Translations under genes and position numbers: made by a program | Part shown: positions 41,829-51,146 of the stretch, one piece after another | Layout: each line of letters opens with the position of its first letter | How positions within the stretch are numbered: the stretch's first letter is position 1 | Notes under the pieces: model-generated | The model's input: the letters and a program-made list of their open reading frames with translations, nothing else | Database searches by the model: none | Told to the model about the DNA's origin: nothing | Source of the DNA: Rhizobium sp. 18055 | GTDB taxonomy: Bacteria > Pseudomonadota > Alphaproteobacteria > Rhizobiales > Rhizobiaceae | Reading direction: 5' to 3' | Assembly: GCF_902706285.1 (NCBI RefSeq) | Contig: NZ_CACSKD010000014.1 | Coordinates: forward strand, 62,001 to 126,000 | DNA: 64,000 nucleotides

Positions 41829-43460
41829 ATGTTGACTCCAGTTCGTGCAGCGTCAAGTTCAAGCTTTCCATCGCAGGGATCGGCATCACTGCTCGGTGCC
41901 GATGATATCGTGCGCACTGCTGCGACTAGCGCTCCGGTCAATCAGGTCGAAAGCCCGGATCTTACCTCCGCCGTGACTGCCAAGCTCAACATCCTGCTGC
42001 TCGCCGTCCGCGCCCGCATGGTCGAAGCGCTGCTCGATGTGCTAAATGCGGCCGGTGACGCCATCGCGCAGCCGCGCGACGGGGACGAACCGGAACTGGT
42101 GTTTGCGGCACGCCTTGCCGATGCGATCCAGAAGCTGCCGGCCGCCAAGATCGAGGCCGTCGAGCGCCAGCTTGCCGCCCAGGGCCACACCATTCCGCTT
42201 CGCCTGCTTGCCGAAGCGCTGAAGAACCCGGCCGGATCGGAAGCGACGCGAATTGCCGCCTACCTCGAAACCATCGGCTTCAAGGATCGCGATCTCGCGA
42301 CACGAGCCGTTGTGCGATCCTACGGCCAGAACGACGGCTCGCCGCTACCGGCGCGGCCGGAGCAACGACCTGAGATCAGCCTGCATCGCGACAGTGTGCC
42401 TGCGGCGGCGGCGCGTGCGCTACCTAGCCTGCCCGTTGATGTCGAGGCCGAAGCGCCTGCCGGCAATGCGACTATCGCGGGAGACGCGGCTACGGATGCC
42501 GATATCGCCGAACAGCCTGTGGTATCAGCCGGCACGCTTCTGAACGCTGCCGAGGCAGCAGATGCGGCGGATGCCGTCGTCGTGGCGAGTACAGGCAGCA
42601 ACAAGGCCGCTGAAGCGGCAGAGACGGACGAAGCGGCCCTGATTGCCGAGCCGGAAACGCTGGCGGTTGCGGCCGAAGCGGTGGACGAGACGACAGAAGC
42701 GGACGCCCGGTCGGCTACGGCGAAATCCGATCCGATCATTCCGAAGAGCTGGGCCGGTATCGCTGCCTCGCTCTCGAAGGATGAGACGGACATGATCGTC
42801 GTGATCATCCGCGATCAACAGTCCGAGGTTTTGCTGGAGGCTGCCGATGTGGAGCCGGCAATCGAGATCGATGTGCTGCTCGACGATACGCTGATCGCAG
42901 ACATTCCGGACAATCTGACCCGGCCATCGGACCAGACACTGCTGCCGGGCGGTACCACCCGCCAGGCGAACCCGCTCTCAGCACCCTCGGCACTGGAGGC
43001 TGCCGCAGCGCGGGCGGCCGCAAACGATCAGCCGGCCACCGAGGCCGCGGTGCCGTCGGCCGCGCGGCAGATGATCGACGCCACCTATGCGCCTGTCATG
43101 ATGCGGATTGTCGAGGGCGTGCCCTATGCGATCCAGCCTTACGATTTTGCCAAGGACGAAACCGACGATGGCGGCTCGCACGAGATGAACCGCGAGGACC
43201 ACAACGGCGATCTGCCCAAGGATGGGGAAGAGGAAGAAGCCGAGGCACAGGCCGCACCGGAGCATGAAGAGGAGCCGGTGCTTTCCGCCGCACCAGGCGA
43301 CGCCGAAGACGAGCCGACTGCACAGATCGCCACGACCGCCGCAGAGCCCGCTCGCGTTGCAGCCAGCGGCATGCTGATGTTGCCGGCGCCCAGCCTGCCG
43401 ATGACGCCGGTGATCGATGAGGCCTATGCCCGCTACAAGCGCATGGTCGGCTGGGAATAA
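41829..43460 (+). CDS. Large Ala/Glu-rich protein, function unknown
   Basis: 543 residues, not recognised. The N-terminal part (about 45–165) looks folded and helical (TAKLNILLLAVRARMVEALL, ADAIQKLPAAKIEAVERQLA, KNPAGSEATRIAAYLETIGF). The middle (about 190–300) is Ala/Glu/Asp-rich and probably disordered (AAEAADAADAVVVASTG). The end is acidic (EEEEAEAQAAPEHEEEPVLS) and finishes with a short ordered tail, YARYKRMVGWE. No signal peptide, helix bundle or membrane segment is seen. Frame and codon choice are normal, the ATG at 41829 follows GAAAGAGGAAG, and a strong terminator follows at 43516. A cytosolic scaffold or regulatory protein is a guess only. Confidence 0.7.
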   Translation: MLTPVRAASSSSFPSQGSASLLGADDIVRTAATSAPVNQVESPDLTSAVTAKLNILLLAVRARMVEALLDVLNAAGDAIAQPRDGDEPELVFAARLADAIQKLPAAKIEAVERQLAAQGHTIPLRLLAEALKNPAGSEATRIAAYLETIGFKDRDLATRAVVRSYGQNDGSPLPARPEQRPEISLHRDSVPAAAARALPSLPVDVEAEAPAGNATIAGDAATDADIAEQPVVSAGTLLNAAEAADAADAVVVASTGSNKAAEAAETDEAALIAEPETLAVAAEAVDETTEADARSATAKSDPIIPKSWAGIAASLSKDETDMIVVIIRDQQSEVLLEAADVEPAIEIDVLLDDTLIADIPDNLTRPSDQTLLPGGTTRQANPLSAPSALEAAAARAAANDQPATEAAVPSAARQMIDATYAPVMMRIVEGVPYAIQPYDFAKDETDDGGSHEMNREDHNGDLPKDGEEEEAEAQAAPEHEEEPVLSAAPGDAEDEPTAQIATTAAEPARVAASGMLMLPAPSLPMTPVIDEAYARYKRMVGWE

Positions 43461-43515
43461 GTCTTCGGCAGCGCAGGCCAACGGGCTCAGCCATTTCCTG
43501 ACATTGCTTCAAACA

Positions 43516-43547
43516 GAAAACCCGCCGGATCGCTCCGGCGGGTTTTC
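43516..43547. terminator. Bidirectional Rho-independent terminator
   Basis: GAAAACCCGCCGGA – TCGC – TCCGGCGGGTTTTC: a perfect 14-base stem with A/T tracts on both sides, between the convergent 41829 gene and rpsA. It can stop both. Confidence 0.95.
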
Positions 43548-43575
43548 TTATTCTTCAGGCCTTGAAGGCCAGCGA

Positions 43576-45276
43576 TTACTCGCTGCGGTTCTTCAGAGCC
43601 GCGCCGAGAATGTCGCCGAGCGATGCGCCACTGTCGGACGAACCGAACTGAGCAACAGCTTCCTTCTCTTCAGCGATTTCCAGAGCCTTGATCGAAAGCA
43701 TGACCTTGCGGTCCTTCTTCGAGAAGTTGGTGACGCGAGCGTCAACCGTCTGGCCAACCGAGAAGCGCTCAGGGCGCTGATCGTCGCGGTCGCGTGCAAG
43801 GTCTGCACGGCGGATGAACGAGGTGATGTCTTCGTGCTCGACGAGCTTCACTTCGATACCGCCATCGTTGACTGCGAGAACTTCGCAGGAAACGACTGCA
43901 TTCTTGCGCAGTTCGCCAGAAGCAGCGGCTTCGCCGACTGCATCCTTGCCGAGCTGCTTGATGCCGAGCGAGATGCGTTCCTTTTCGACGTCCACATCGA
44001 GAACGACAGCCTTGACGACGTCGCCCTTGTTGAACTCTTCGATGACCTGTTCGCCCGGACGGTTCCAGTCGAGGTCGGAGAGGTGCACCATGCCGTCAAC
44101 GTCGCCGTCGAGACCAATGAACAGGCCGAATTCGGTCTTGTTCTTGACTTCGCCTTCGACTTCAGTGCCAGCCGGATGATTGCGAGCGAATGCCGCCCAC
44201 GGATTTTCCAGCGTCTGCTTGAGGCCGAGCGAAATACGACGCTTGGACGGATCGACTTCGAGAACGACGACTTCGACTTCCTGCGTTGTGGACAAGATCT
44301 TGCCGGGGTGTACGTTCTTCTTGGTCCAGGACATTTCCGAGATGTGGATCAGGCCTTCGATGCCTGGCTCCAGCTCGACGAACGCACCGTAGTCGGTGAT
44401 GTTCGTGACGGTACCGGAAATCTTCTTGCCTTCCGGATACTTGGCCTGGATGCCATCCCAAGGATCAGACTCGAGCTGCTTCATGCCGAGCGAGATGCGG
44501 TGGGTTTCCTGGTTGATGCGGATGATCTGAACCTTGACCTGCTGGCCGATGTTCAGGATTTCCGAAGGATGGTTCACACGGCGCCATGCCATGTCGGTGA
44601 CGTGCAGCAGGCCGTCGATGCCGCCGAGGTCAACGAACGCACCGTAATCGGTGATGTTCTTGACGACGCCGTCAACAACCTGGCCTTCTTCGAGGTTCTG
44701 AACGATTTCAGAACGCTGCTCGGCACGGGATTCTTCCAGAACCGTACGACGCGATACAACGATGTTGCCGCGACGCTTGTCCATCTTGAGGATTTCGAAG
44801 GGCTGCGGGTTGTGCATCAGCGGGGTAACGTCGCGGATCGGGCGGATGTCGACCTGCGAACGTGGCAGGAAGGCAATCGCGCCGTCGAGGTCGACCGTGA
44901 AGCCGCCCTTAACCTGGTTGAAGATAACGCCTTCAACGCGCTCACCAGCTTCGAACTTGGCTTCGAGCTTGATCCAGCTTTCTTCGCGGCGAGCCTTTTC
45001 GCGCGACAGAACTGCTTCGCCGAGCGCGTTTTCGATGCGCTCAACATAAACTTCGACTTCGTCGCCGACCTTGAGCGTGCCGTCCTTGGCCTTGGCGCCG
45101 AATTCCTTGAGCAGGATGCGACCTTCGACCTTGAGGCCGACGTCGACAACGGCCGAGTCCTTCTCGATTGCCGTTACGATACCCTTGGTTACATAGCCTT
45201 CAGCCAGATCGTTCTTGGCAAAGGATTCTTCCAGAAGGGCCGCGAAATCTTCGCGAGATGGAGTAGCTACAGACAT
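43576..45276 (-). CDS. rpsA: 30S ribosomal protein S1
   Basis: 566 residues with six S1 RNA-binding repeats (for example GYVTKGIVTAIEKDSAVVDV; EGVIFNQVKGGFTVDLDGAI; VDGVVKNITDYGAFVDLGGI; ISGTVTNITDYGAFVELEPG). It brings mRNA to the 30S subunit. The ATG at 45276 after CAGGAGATTTC begins MSVATPSREDFAALLEESFA, the normal alphaproteobacterial start; the frame is open upstream but not coding. It follows cmk in the same direction, the conserved cmk–rpsA order. Confidence 0.98.
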   Translation of the reverse strand: MSVATPSREDFAALLEESFAKNDLAEGYVTKGIVTAIEKDSAVVDVGLKVEGRILLKEFGAKAKDGTLKVGDEVEVYVERIENALGEAVLSREKARREESWIKLEAKFEAGERVEGVIFNQVKGGFTVDLDGAIAFLPRSQVDIRPIRDVTPLMHNPQPFEILKMDKRRGNIVVSRRTVLEESRAEQRSEIVQNLEEGQVVDGVVKNITDYGAFVDLGGIDGLLHVTDMAWRRVNHPSEILNIGQQVKVQIIRINQETHRISLGMKQLESDPWDGIQAKYPEGKKISGTVTNITDYGAFVELEPGIEGLIHISEMSWTKKNVHPGKILSTTQEVEVVVLEVDPSKRRISLGLKQTLENPWAAFARNHPAGTEVEGEVKNKTEFGLFIGLDGDVDGMVHLSDLDWNRPGEQVIEEFNKGDVVKAVVLDVDVEKERISLGIKQLGKDAVGEAAASGELRKNAVVSCEVLAVNDGGIEVKLVEHEDITSFIRRADLARDRDDQRPERFSVGQTVDARVTNFSKKDRKVMLSIKALEIAEEKEAVAQFGSSDSGASLGDILGAALKNRSE

Positions 45277-45445
45277 GAAATCTCCTGCGTGTCCTAAAAC
45301 CTGGACACGTATGCACCGGTTGGTTCGTGTTGAATGAGCCTGAACCCAGTCCGCCCTCTCATGGAAGGCAATCCGGCGCTTGGACGGAATTTCAGGCTTG
45401 TCTTCTAAAAGCGACCCGGGCAAGGCCCAGGCATATCGCTTGAAT

Positions 45446-46093
45446 TCATGTATTTCGGCTCAAGGCCAAATCGATGACCGATTTTGCTGCTTGAAACGCG
45501 GCCTCTATACTCATTTCCGACGTATCAAGCAAGTGCGCGTCTTCGGCTGGTTTCAAAGGGCTGTCGGCGCGGCCCATATCGCGCTCGTCACGCCGCTTGA
45601 CGTCCTCGAAAATCGCCTCGAAATCAGCCGTAACGCCGCGGCCAAGGATCTCGTCGAAACGGCGCCTGGCGCGCACCTCGGCAGACGCCGTCACGTAGAG
45701 TTTCACCGGCGCCTGCGGGCAGACCACCGTTCCGATATCGCGACCATCAAGCACCGTACCGGGCTGCTTTTCGGCAAACCGGCGTTGCGCCTCGACCAGC
45801 GCACGACGCACGGCCGGCATCACGGCAATCTTCGAGGCGGCTTCGCCGATCTCGTGTTGCGAGAGCATATCGCGATCGAGGCCGGCGAGTTCAACCTCGC
45901 GGGCGATCTTTTCGGCGGTGGCCTCGTCATCGAGCGGCAGGCCGGCATCGAGTAGCGCCTTGGCGGTGGCGCGGTAGGTCAGGCCGGTGTCGAGATGATG
46001 GAAGCCGTAGACATCGGCAATCTGCCGCGACAGCGTGCCCTTGCCGGCAGCGGCCGGTCCATCGATGGCAATGACGAAGGCGTTGGAATTCAT
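45446..46093 (-). CDS. cmk: Cytidylate kinase
   Basis: 215 residues. It phosphorylates CMP and dCMP. The P-loop is IDGPAAAGKGTLSRQ, followed by the LDTGLTYRATA nucleotide-binding segment, LDGRDIGTVVCPQAPVKLYV and RDERDMGRADSPLKPAEDA. The start is ATG 46093 (MNSNAFVIAIDG); an upstream extension is open but lacks similarity. It lies upstream of rpsA with a 169-base gap that should hold the rpsA leader. Neighbour order cmk–rpsA is conserved in Rhizobiales. Confidence 0.96.
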   Translation of the reverse strand: MNSNAFVIAIDGPAAAGKGTLSRQIADVYGFHHLDTGLTYRATAKALLDAGLPLDDEATAEKIAREVELAGLDRDMLSQHEIGEAASKIAVMPAVRRALVEAQRRFAEKQPGTVLDGRDIGTVVCPQAPVKLYVTASAEVRARRRFDEILGRGVTADFEAIFEDVKRRDERDMGRADSPLKPAEDAHLLDTSEMSIEAAFQAAKSVIDLALSRNT

Positions 46094-46145
46094 CGGCGTG
46101 TGTCGTTTCTCTATTCTATCGCGATTGTTCGGTCGGCTTTGTTTT

Positions 46146-46790
46146 TCAGTCGGCATCCGGCAGGCCGCCGTAACGACGGACAAGCCCGGTCATCTCGGCC
46201 TGATCGGCGGCTTCACCGAGCCCTGCGGCCACGCCCTCCCGGTCGGCGACCGGTCGGTTCTGGCTGACCTTCCATTTGCCCTCGATCGCGGCGATCTCGA
46301 TTTCGATGCCGATGATGCCCCGCATCTGCGCCCGGATGAACGCGTCGGGCGCATCATCGACCGCCCACGGCTTTTCGCGGGGGCCCTCGTGCTCAGCGGT
46401 CAGCGCGGTGATCTGCGCCAGCAGCCAGTCGGCGTCGTCGATGACACGGGCCACGCCCTTCACCTGCACCATCGCATAATTCCAGGTCGGCACGACCTTG
46501 CCGGTCTCGCGCTTGGTCTCGCACCACGACGGCGTCACATAGCTGTCGGCGCCCTGGAAGATTACCAGCGGCTCGGCGCCCGCCTCGAGATCGCGCCATT
46601 GCGGATTGGCTCTGGCGACATGCAGGCGCAGGGTCCCTTTTTCGGAGGCATCGGCATCCAGGTGAAACGGCACGGCGTTCGCCATCAGCCCGGAGGCGCC
46701 TGCCGTGATCAGCAAACCCAGCGGATGGGCGCGGATCAGCGCGTGCTGAACCTTGAGATCGTCTTCCCTGAAATGCGGTGGCTGGTACAT
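46146..46790 (-). CDS. PaiB-type FMN-binding protein
   Basis: 214 residues. MYQPPHFREDD at the start, AHPLGLLITAGASGLMANAV, VVPTWNYAMVQVKG and WKVSQNRPVADREGVAAGL are the hallmarks of the PaiB/FMN-binding split-barrel family, described in Bacillus as a negative regulator of sporulation and protease genes. The start is ATG 46790 after AGGCAGGCG. It lies upstream of cmk by 52 bases. In rhizobia it is more likely a flavin-dependent stress or cofactor protein than a DNA-binding regulator. Confidence 0.87.
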   Translation of the reverse strand: MYQPPHFREDDLKVQHALIRAHPLGLLITAGASGLMANAVPFHLDADASEKGTLRLHVARANPQWRDLEAGAEPLVIFQGADSYVTPSWCETKRETGKVVPTWNYAMVQVKGVARVIDDADWLLAQITALTAEHEGPREKPWAVDDAPDAFIRAQMRGIIGIEIEIAAIEGKWKVSQNRPVADREGVAAGLGEAADQAEMTGLVRRYGGLPDAD

Positions 46791-47048
46791 CGTCGCCTGC
46801 CTGTTTCGGCTGCCGGATCGGCCGGCATTGGGTTGGACATGGATATTTCGCGGCTCATTAGCACAAAGCACCGGCACGGTCATCCAGCCTGCGGCAGGCA
46901 CTGCATCGGCGGCATATGAAGTTTGGCTTTGACATGGACGGCTGCAACGATTATGGGGACCGGCTTATAAATTCCGAATAGAACGCCGGTTTCAACGGCA
47001 TTTGCCGAATCTTAGGTTCGGCTATTCTCACGATCACGAGGCTCAACA

Positions 47049-47441
47049 GTGGCGAAAGCTGAACTTGGAACCAAGCGTACCGATCCGGAAACCGGCAAGA
47101 AGTTTTACGACCTGAACCGGAACCCGATCGTTTCTCCTTACACGGGCAAGTCCTATCCCCTCTCCTATTTCGTGGAAACCTCGGCTGCTGCAGCAGCTGA
47201 AGCCGCCCAGGAAGAGGAAGAGGTCGCCGAAGTCGATACCGAAAGCACGGAAGTCGAACTGGTTTCGCTCGAGGACGCCGATGAAGGCGCATCCGGCGAC
47301 GACATCCCTGACATGGGCGATGACGACGTCGAAATCGAAGGCGATGACGACGACGACACCTTCCTCGAAGCCGACGAAGACGACGATGATGACGACATGA
47401 GCGACATCATCGGCGTGACCGGCGACGAAGAAGACGTCTGA
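47049..47441 (+). CDS. FYDLN acid domain protein (TIGR02300 family)
   Basis: 130 residues. The N-terminal block TKRTDPETGKKFYDLNRNPI then VSPYTGKSYPLSYF gives the family its name. The cysteine often found in the KRTCPxTG position is Asp here. The second half is extremely acidic (DDDVEIEGDDDDDTFLEADE, then more Asp). The start is GTG 47049. The family is restricted to alphaproteobacteria and its function is unknown. It is followed by a perfect terminator at 47454 and tRNA-Ala. Confidence 0.9.
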   Translation: MAKAELGTKRTDPETGKKFYDLNRNPIVSPYTGKSYPLSYFVETSAAAAAEAAQEEEEVAEVDTESTEVELVSLEDADEGASGDDIPDMGDDDVEIEGDDDDDTFLEADEDDDDDDMSDIIGVTGDEEDV

Positions 47442-47453
47442 TTTCGATTGCGG

Positions 47454-47491
47454 ATCGGCCCGGGCGAGAAAAATCACCGGGCCGATTTTTT
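47454..47491 (+). terminator. Rho-independent terminator of the FYDLN gene
   Basis: ATCGGCCCGG and CCGGGCCGAT form a perfect 10-base stem followed by TTTTTT, 12 bases past the stop codon. Confidence 0.95.
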
Positions 47492-47594
47492 AGGCTTGCT
47501 ATCTGCGAAAACCGCACGTATTAAGCCGCCACTCCGCAAGGCACAGCGCCTTGCGAAGCATCCCAGGACCGGAGAAATCCGGGACTACCTTGAT

Positions 47595-47670
<76 letters not shown>

Positions 47671-47899
47671 AATCTTTTTTCCATGAAATTGCGGCTAGAC
47701 TAACAAGCGTGAAATACACGAATTGATTTTCGTGTGCGGCAGGTCTTATGCTGGTTTGCCTATCCATTTTAAGAGAATCCGTTTCAATCCGCGGGCTCCG
47801 GCAACCCCCGACGCATTTCGCGTCCTGCCGGATCGTCTGCATTGCAGGCCGAAGCCTGATTTGCGCGAGCGTCGGGCGGCCAAAGTCTGGAACCCATCC

Positions 47900-48616
47900 G
47901 TGACACGACAGAGACGACGGCATATCATTCATACGCGCCGGAGGGCCACGGGGCTTGCGCTGGCGGGGGCGATTTCGTTTTTGGCGGGGATGACCGATGC
48001 GACCGGGCTCGTTCTGAGCGGCGATTTCGTCTCGTTCATGACCGGGAATACCACGCGCACGGCGCTGTCGCTCGGTGACGGAAATTTCCAGCATGCGGCG
48101 GTTCTGATTGCGGCCATCACCGTCTTCGTGCTCGGCAATGCCGCCGGCATCGTGATTGCGCATTTTGCCGACAGGCGGATCTTCGTGGTGCTCGGCTGCG
48201 TCGGGCTGACGCTGGCGCTGGCATCGGTGATGACCAATGCCGGGCTGGTTTTGCCGCGGTTCTACCTGATCGTCGCGTCGATGGGCATGGTGAACGCCGC
48301 GGTCGAGCACATCGAGGGGCTGCCGATCGGGCTGACCTATGTAACCGGGGCGCTGTCGCGCTTCGGGCGCGGTATCGGGCGCTGGATGCTTGGCGACCGG
48401 CATTTCGAATGGACGATCCAGATCGTTCCGTGGCTCGGCATGCTGGCCGGCGCCATTACCGGCGCGCTGCTGGTGCAGATCGCCGGCGCTGCGACGCTGT
48501 GGCTGATCGCCGCCTTTGCGATAATGATCGCGTTTGCGGCGCTGTTGATCCCCAAGCCGCTGCACCGGCGCTTCAACCAGAATGCCACGCCGCGGCCGGT
48601 AGCGCGCGCCAGGTGA
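47900..48616 (+). CDS. YoaK family (DUF1275) membrane protein
   Basis: 238 residues, about six to seven hydrophobic segments (ATGLALAGAISFLAGMTDAT; AVLIAAITVFVLGNAAGIVI; LWLIAAFAIMIAFAALLIPK) and the family mark FVSFMTGNTTRTALSLGDG. The frame is open back to 47723, but the first 59 residues are basic and non-conserved-looking; GTG 47900 places the start just before the first helix. Its function is unknown; the family is usually annotated as YoaK/UPF0700 permease-like. Confidence 0.85.
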   Translation: MTRQRRRHIIHTRRRATGLALAGAISFLAGMTDATGLVLSGDFVSFMTGNTTRTALSLGDGNFQHAAVLIAAITVFVLGNAAGIVIAHFADRRIFVVLGCVGLTLALASVMTNAGLVLPRFYLIVASMGMVNAAVEHIEGLPIGLTYVTGALSRFGRGIGRWMLGDRHFEWTIQIVPWLGMLAGAITGALLVQIAGAATLWLIAAFAIMIAFAALLIPKPLHRRFNQNATPRPVARAR

Positions 48617-48680
48617 TCGTCGCACTCTCGAGCCTGCGAATCAGCTAGACCTTCGCCAAACGGATGATGGAGCGGATCGC

Positions 48681-49466
48681 GTGTTTCTCTTTTCAAAACT
48701 CGTCTGGGTTTTCGGGCAGCCGCTGTCGCTTGCCTTCCTGTTGGTGCTTCTGGCGCTGATCGCCGGCCTGATCCGCTTGCGGGTGATCAGTCTGCTCTCG
48801 ACTGCCGGCGCATGCCTGATCCTGTTCGTGACGCTCTATACGACCGTCGGCAACTACATGCTGCAGGGGTTGGAGGATCGCTTTGCCAAGCCGGAAGATC
48901 CCGCAACGCTGACATGCATGATCGTACTCGGCGGCGGCTTCGAGAACGAGGTGAACACCGCGCGCCACGGGATCGAGATGAATGCCGGTGGCGACCGGTT
49001 CATCGAGACGCTGCGGCTGGCGCAGAAATATCCTCAGTCGCGCATTCTGGTTTCGGGCGGCGATGGGTCGATGTCTGGGGTCTACGAGGGCGATGCGGTG
49101 ATGTCCGGCCGCTTCTTCCCGCTGTTCGGCGTCGCCAAGGAGCGCCTGGTCGAAGAGACGACGTCGCGCACGACATTCGAAAATGCCGTCAACACCAAGG
49201 ATCTGCTGGCGAGCCAGGGACTATCCAATTGCCTGCTGATCACATCAGGCTATCACATGCCGCGCTCGGTCGGCATCTTCCGCAAGCTCGGCATCGATGT
49301 CGTGCCATGGCCGACCGACTACCGGACCGACGGGCACGAGCGACTGGCGCTGGATTTTACCCAGCCGAGCCGGAATTCGCAGAACATGGCGACAGCGATC
49401 CGCGAGTGGTTCGGCCTGGTCGGCTATTATTTCGCCGGGCGCACCTCGGCGCTTTATCCGGCGTGA
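48681..49466 (+). CDS. YdcF/ElyC family membrane-anchored protein (DUF218)
   Basis: 261 residues. Two N-terminal helices (about 8–30 and 36–58) anchor a DUF218 domain with CMIVLGGGFENEV, ILVSGGDGSMSGVYEGDAVM, ETTSRTTFENAVNTKDLL and LLITSGYHMPRSVGIFRKLG, the conserved glycine, Glu and His positions of the family. Members such as ElyC and SanA affect envelope and peptidoglycan precursor homeostasis. The start is GTG 48681, after GGAGCGGATC. It is convergent with the next, secreted protein gene. Confidence 0.87.
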   Translation: MFLFSKLVWVFGQPLSLAFLLVLLALIAGLIRLRVISLLSTAGACLILFVTLYTTVGNYMLQGLEDRFAKPEDPATLTCMIVLGGGFENEVNTARHGIEMNAGGDRFIETLRLAQKYPQSRILVSGGDGSMSGVYEGDAVMSGRFFPLFGVAKERLVEETTSRTTFENAVNTKDLLASQGLSNCLLITSGYHMPRSVGIFRKLGIDVVPWPTDYRTDGHERLALDFTQPSRNSQNMATAIREWFGLVGYYFAGRTSALYPA

Positions 49467-49473
49467 AGTCCGG

Positions 49474-49956
49474 CTATTTTTTCGAGATGGTCACGAATTT
49501 CGTTCCACGGACGCGGGTGGTGACGATGCAAGGTTCCTTGTTTTCATCACCGGCCGGCCGCTCGCAGAAGCGCGGATGCATTTTCATGGCCAGTACCTGG
49601 TTGCCGAAACGCTGGACGAAATCGAAGCCATAGATCTTGGCGGTGGCGATCATGAAGTAACCGCCTTCGGCGACCTGCAGATAGAAATTGTAGATGCAGC
49701 CATCCTCGTCGCACTGCGGCCCCTTCACCCCATCGCAGGTCAGGCCGCCTTCGTTGACGACGGCATCGACCAATCCGTCATTGTTGATGTCCTTGCGGAT
49801 GACGAAGTCGTCCGAGAACTCGGCCTTGGTGCATTGCTTCTGGAAATGGGTCTTTTCGTAGATCTCCGGGTCGGAGATCAGCGATTGCTGGGCATGGGCA
49901 GCAACGGGTGCGACCAGCAGGGCAACGAGGTTCAGGGCGATCAGGAGCGTTTTCAC
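49474..49956 (-). CDS. Secreted protein, function unknown
   Basis: 160 residues. Signal peptide KTLLIALNLVALLVAPVAAH, cut near AHA|QQ. The mature part carries six cysteines (KQCTKAEF, LTCDGVKG, PQCDEDGCIYNF, RFCERPAG, EPCIVTT), probably in disulfides, and a calcium-like DINNDGLVDAVVNEGG that resembles EF-hand/dockerin loops. The start is GTG 49956; the open frame continues upstream without a signal-peptide fit. It stands alone between convergent and divergent neighbours. No family is recognised. Confidence 0.75.
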   Translation of the reverse strand: MKTLLIALNLVALLVAPVAAHAQQSLISDPEIYEKTHFQKQCTKAEFSDDFVIRKDINNDGLVDAVVNEGGLTCDGVKGPQCDEDGCIYNFYLQVAEGGYFMIATAKIYGFDFVQRFGNQVLAMKMHPRFCERPAGDENKEPCIVTTRVRGTKFVTISKK

Positions 49957-50089
49957 AGGTTCTCTTTTCGTCGGACAAGGACGGTCTTGGTTGGCGAGTT
50001 TGGATGATCCGGCTTGCGCCGCCCTTGCCGCCATGATTATTCGAGGGAAATATCGCGCCGGGACCTGAGTACCGGCACTGGAGCACTGG

Positions 50090-50725
50090 ATGTCGCCGTT
50101 CGTTTATCTGGATTATGCCGGCGTTGGCCTGTTTGCGGCGACAGGCGCGCTTGCTGCGTCGCGCAAGCAGCTGGATCTGATCGGCTTCCTGTTCTTCGCC
50201 GTCATCACAGGTACCGGCGGCGGCACGGTGCGCGACATCGTTCTCGGGCGGGTGCCCGTGTTCTGGGTGCTCAACCCGACCTATCTCCTGATCTGCTGCG
50301 CTGCCGGCATCGTGGTGTTCTTCACCGCCCACCTGGTCGAATCGCGCTACCGGTTGCTGATCTGGCTGGATGCCGTGGGGCTGTCTGCCTATTGCGTGAT
50401 GGGGGCTGCCAAGGGGCTGGCTGCCAGCGGTTCGCCGACGATCGCGATCGTCACCGGCACGCTGACGGCCTCATTCGGCGGTATCTTGCGCGATCTGCTC
50501 GCCAACGAGCCATCGGTGCTGCTGCGGCCGGAGATCTACATCACTGCGGCATTGGTGGGCGCCGGGATCTTTACGGGGGCGAATGCGCTCGATCTGCCGC
50601 TCTATTCGGCATCGGCCGTCGGCATGCTTGCGGCCTTTGCCGTTCGCGGCGGCGCGCTCTATTACGGATGGACGTTTCCGACCTACAAGGCCAAGCCCGG
50701 CCGGCACCCAGACGACGTGATGTAG
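50090..50725 (+). CDS. Trimeric intracellular cation channel (TRIC/UPF0126) family protein
   Basis: 211 residues with about seven membrane helices. The family signature occurs twice: FFAVITGTGGGTVRDIVLGR and IVTGTLTASFGGILRDLLAN, each with the conserved glycine-rich G-G-x-x-R-D bend. Bacterial members form TRIC-like homotrimers. The start is ATG 50090. The gene is convergent with irr; only one base separates their stops. Confidence 0.93.
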   Translation: MSPFVYLDYAGVGLFAATGALAASRKQLDLIGFLFFAVITGTGGGTVRDIVLGRVPVFWVLNPTYLLICCAAGIVVFFTAHLVESRYRLLIWLDAVGLSAYCVMGAAKGLAASGSPTIAIVTGTLTASFGGILRDLLANEPSVLLRPEIYITAALVGAGIFTGANALDLPLYSASAVGMLAAFAVRGGALYYGWTFPTYKAKPGRHPDDVM

Positions 50726-50726
50726 A

Positions 50727-51146
50727 TCAGCGCTGCTTCGGGCGCAGGCGGATGACCACGTCGACATGGGCGATTTCCATGCCTTCGGGCGGCTCCGGCA
50801 GATTGGCGATCGTCAGATTGCTCACCGGAATATCGAGCACGTCATTGTCGCCTTCGACGAAGAAATGGTGGTGGTCGGAGATATTGGTGTCGAAATAGGT
50901 CTTGGCGCTTTCGACCGCGAGAACGCGGATCATGCCAGCCTCGGTGAACTGGTGCAGCGTGTTGTAGACCGTTGCCAGAGACACGGGAACGCCGGCTTGC
51001 ACCGCTTCTTCGTGCAGTTCCTCGACGGTCAGGTGACGGTCGCCCTTGGCAAAGAGCAGGTCGCCGAGCGCGACGCGCTGGCGCGTCGGCCTGAGGCTGG
51101 CGCCTCGCAACCTTGCTTCAATGGTAAGAGGGGCTTCAGCCGCCAT
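50727..51146 (-). CDS. irr: Iron response regulator Irr (Fur family)
   Basis: 139 residues. Winged helix (RPTRQRVALGDLLFAKGDRH, SLATVYNTLHQFTEAG) and HHH motif (SDHHHFFVEGDNDVLDIP) identify the Irr branch of the Fur family, which senses iron through heme in Rhizobiales. There is no GCPWHD-type heme regulatory motif, as in other Rhizobiaceae Irr proteins. The ATG at 51146 after GGAGTTTGTTG is chosen over a TTG two codons upstream. It is divergent from fabA with a 300-base gap, the gene order known from Rhizobium and Agrobacterium. Confidence 0.95.
   Translation of the reverse strand: MAAEAPLTIEARLRGASLRPTRQRVALGDLLFAKGDRHLTVEELHEEAVQAGVPVSLATVYNTLHQFTEAGMIRVLAVESAKTYFDTNISDHHHFFVEGDNDVLDIPVSNLTIANLPEPPEGMEIAHVDVVIRLRPKQR

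Noticed and set aside
43417..45297. Long open frame antisense to rpsA
   Set aside because: It is the mirror of the S1 coding sequence in GC-rich DNA; repetitive composition and no family likeness.
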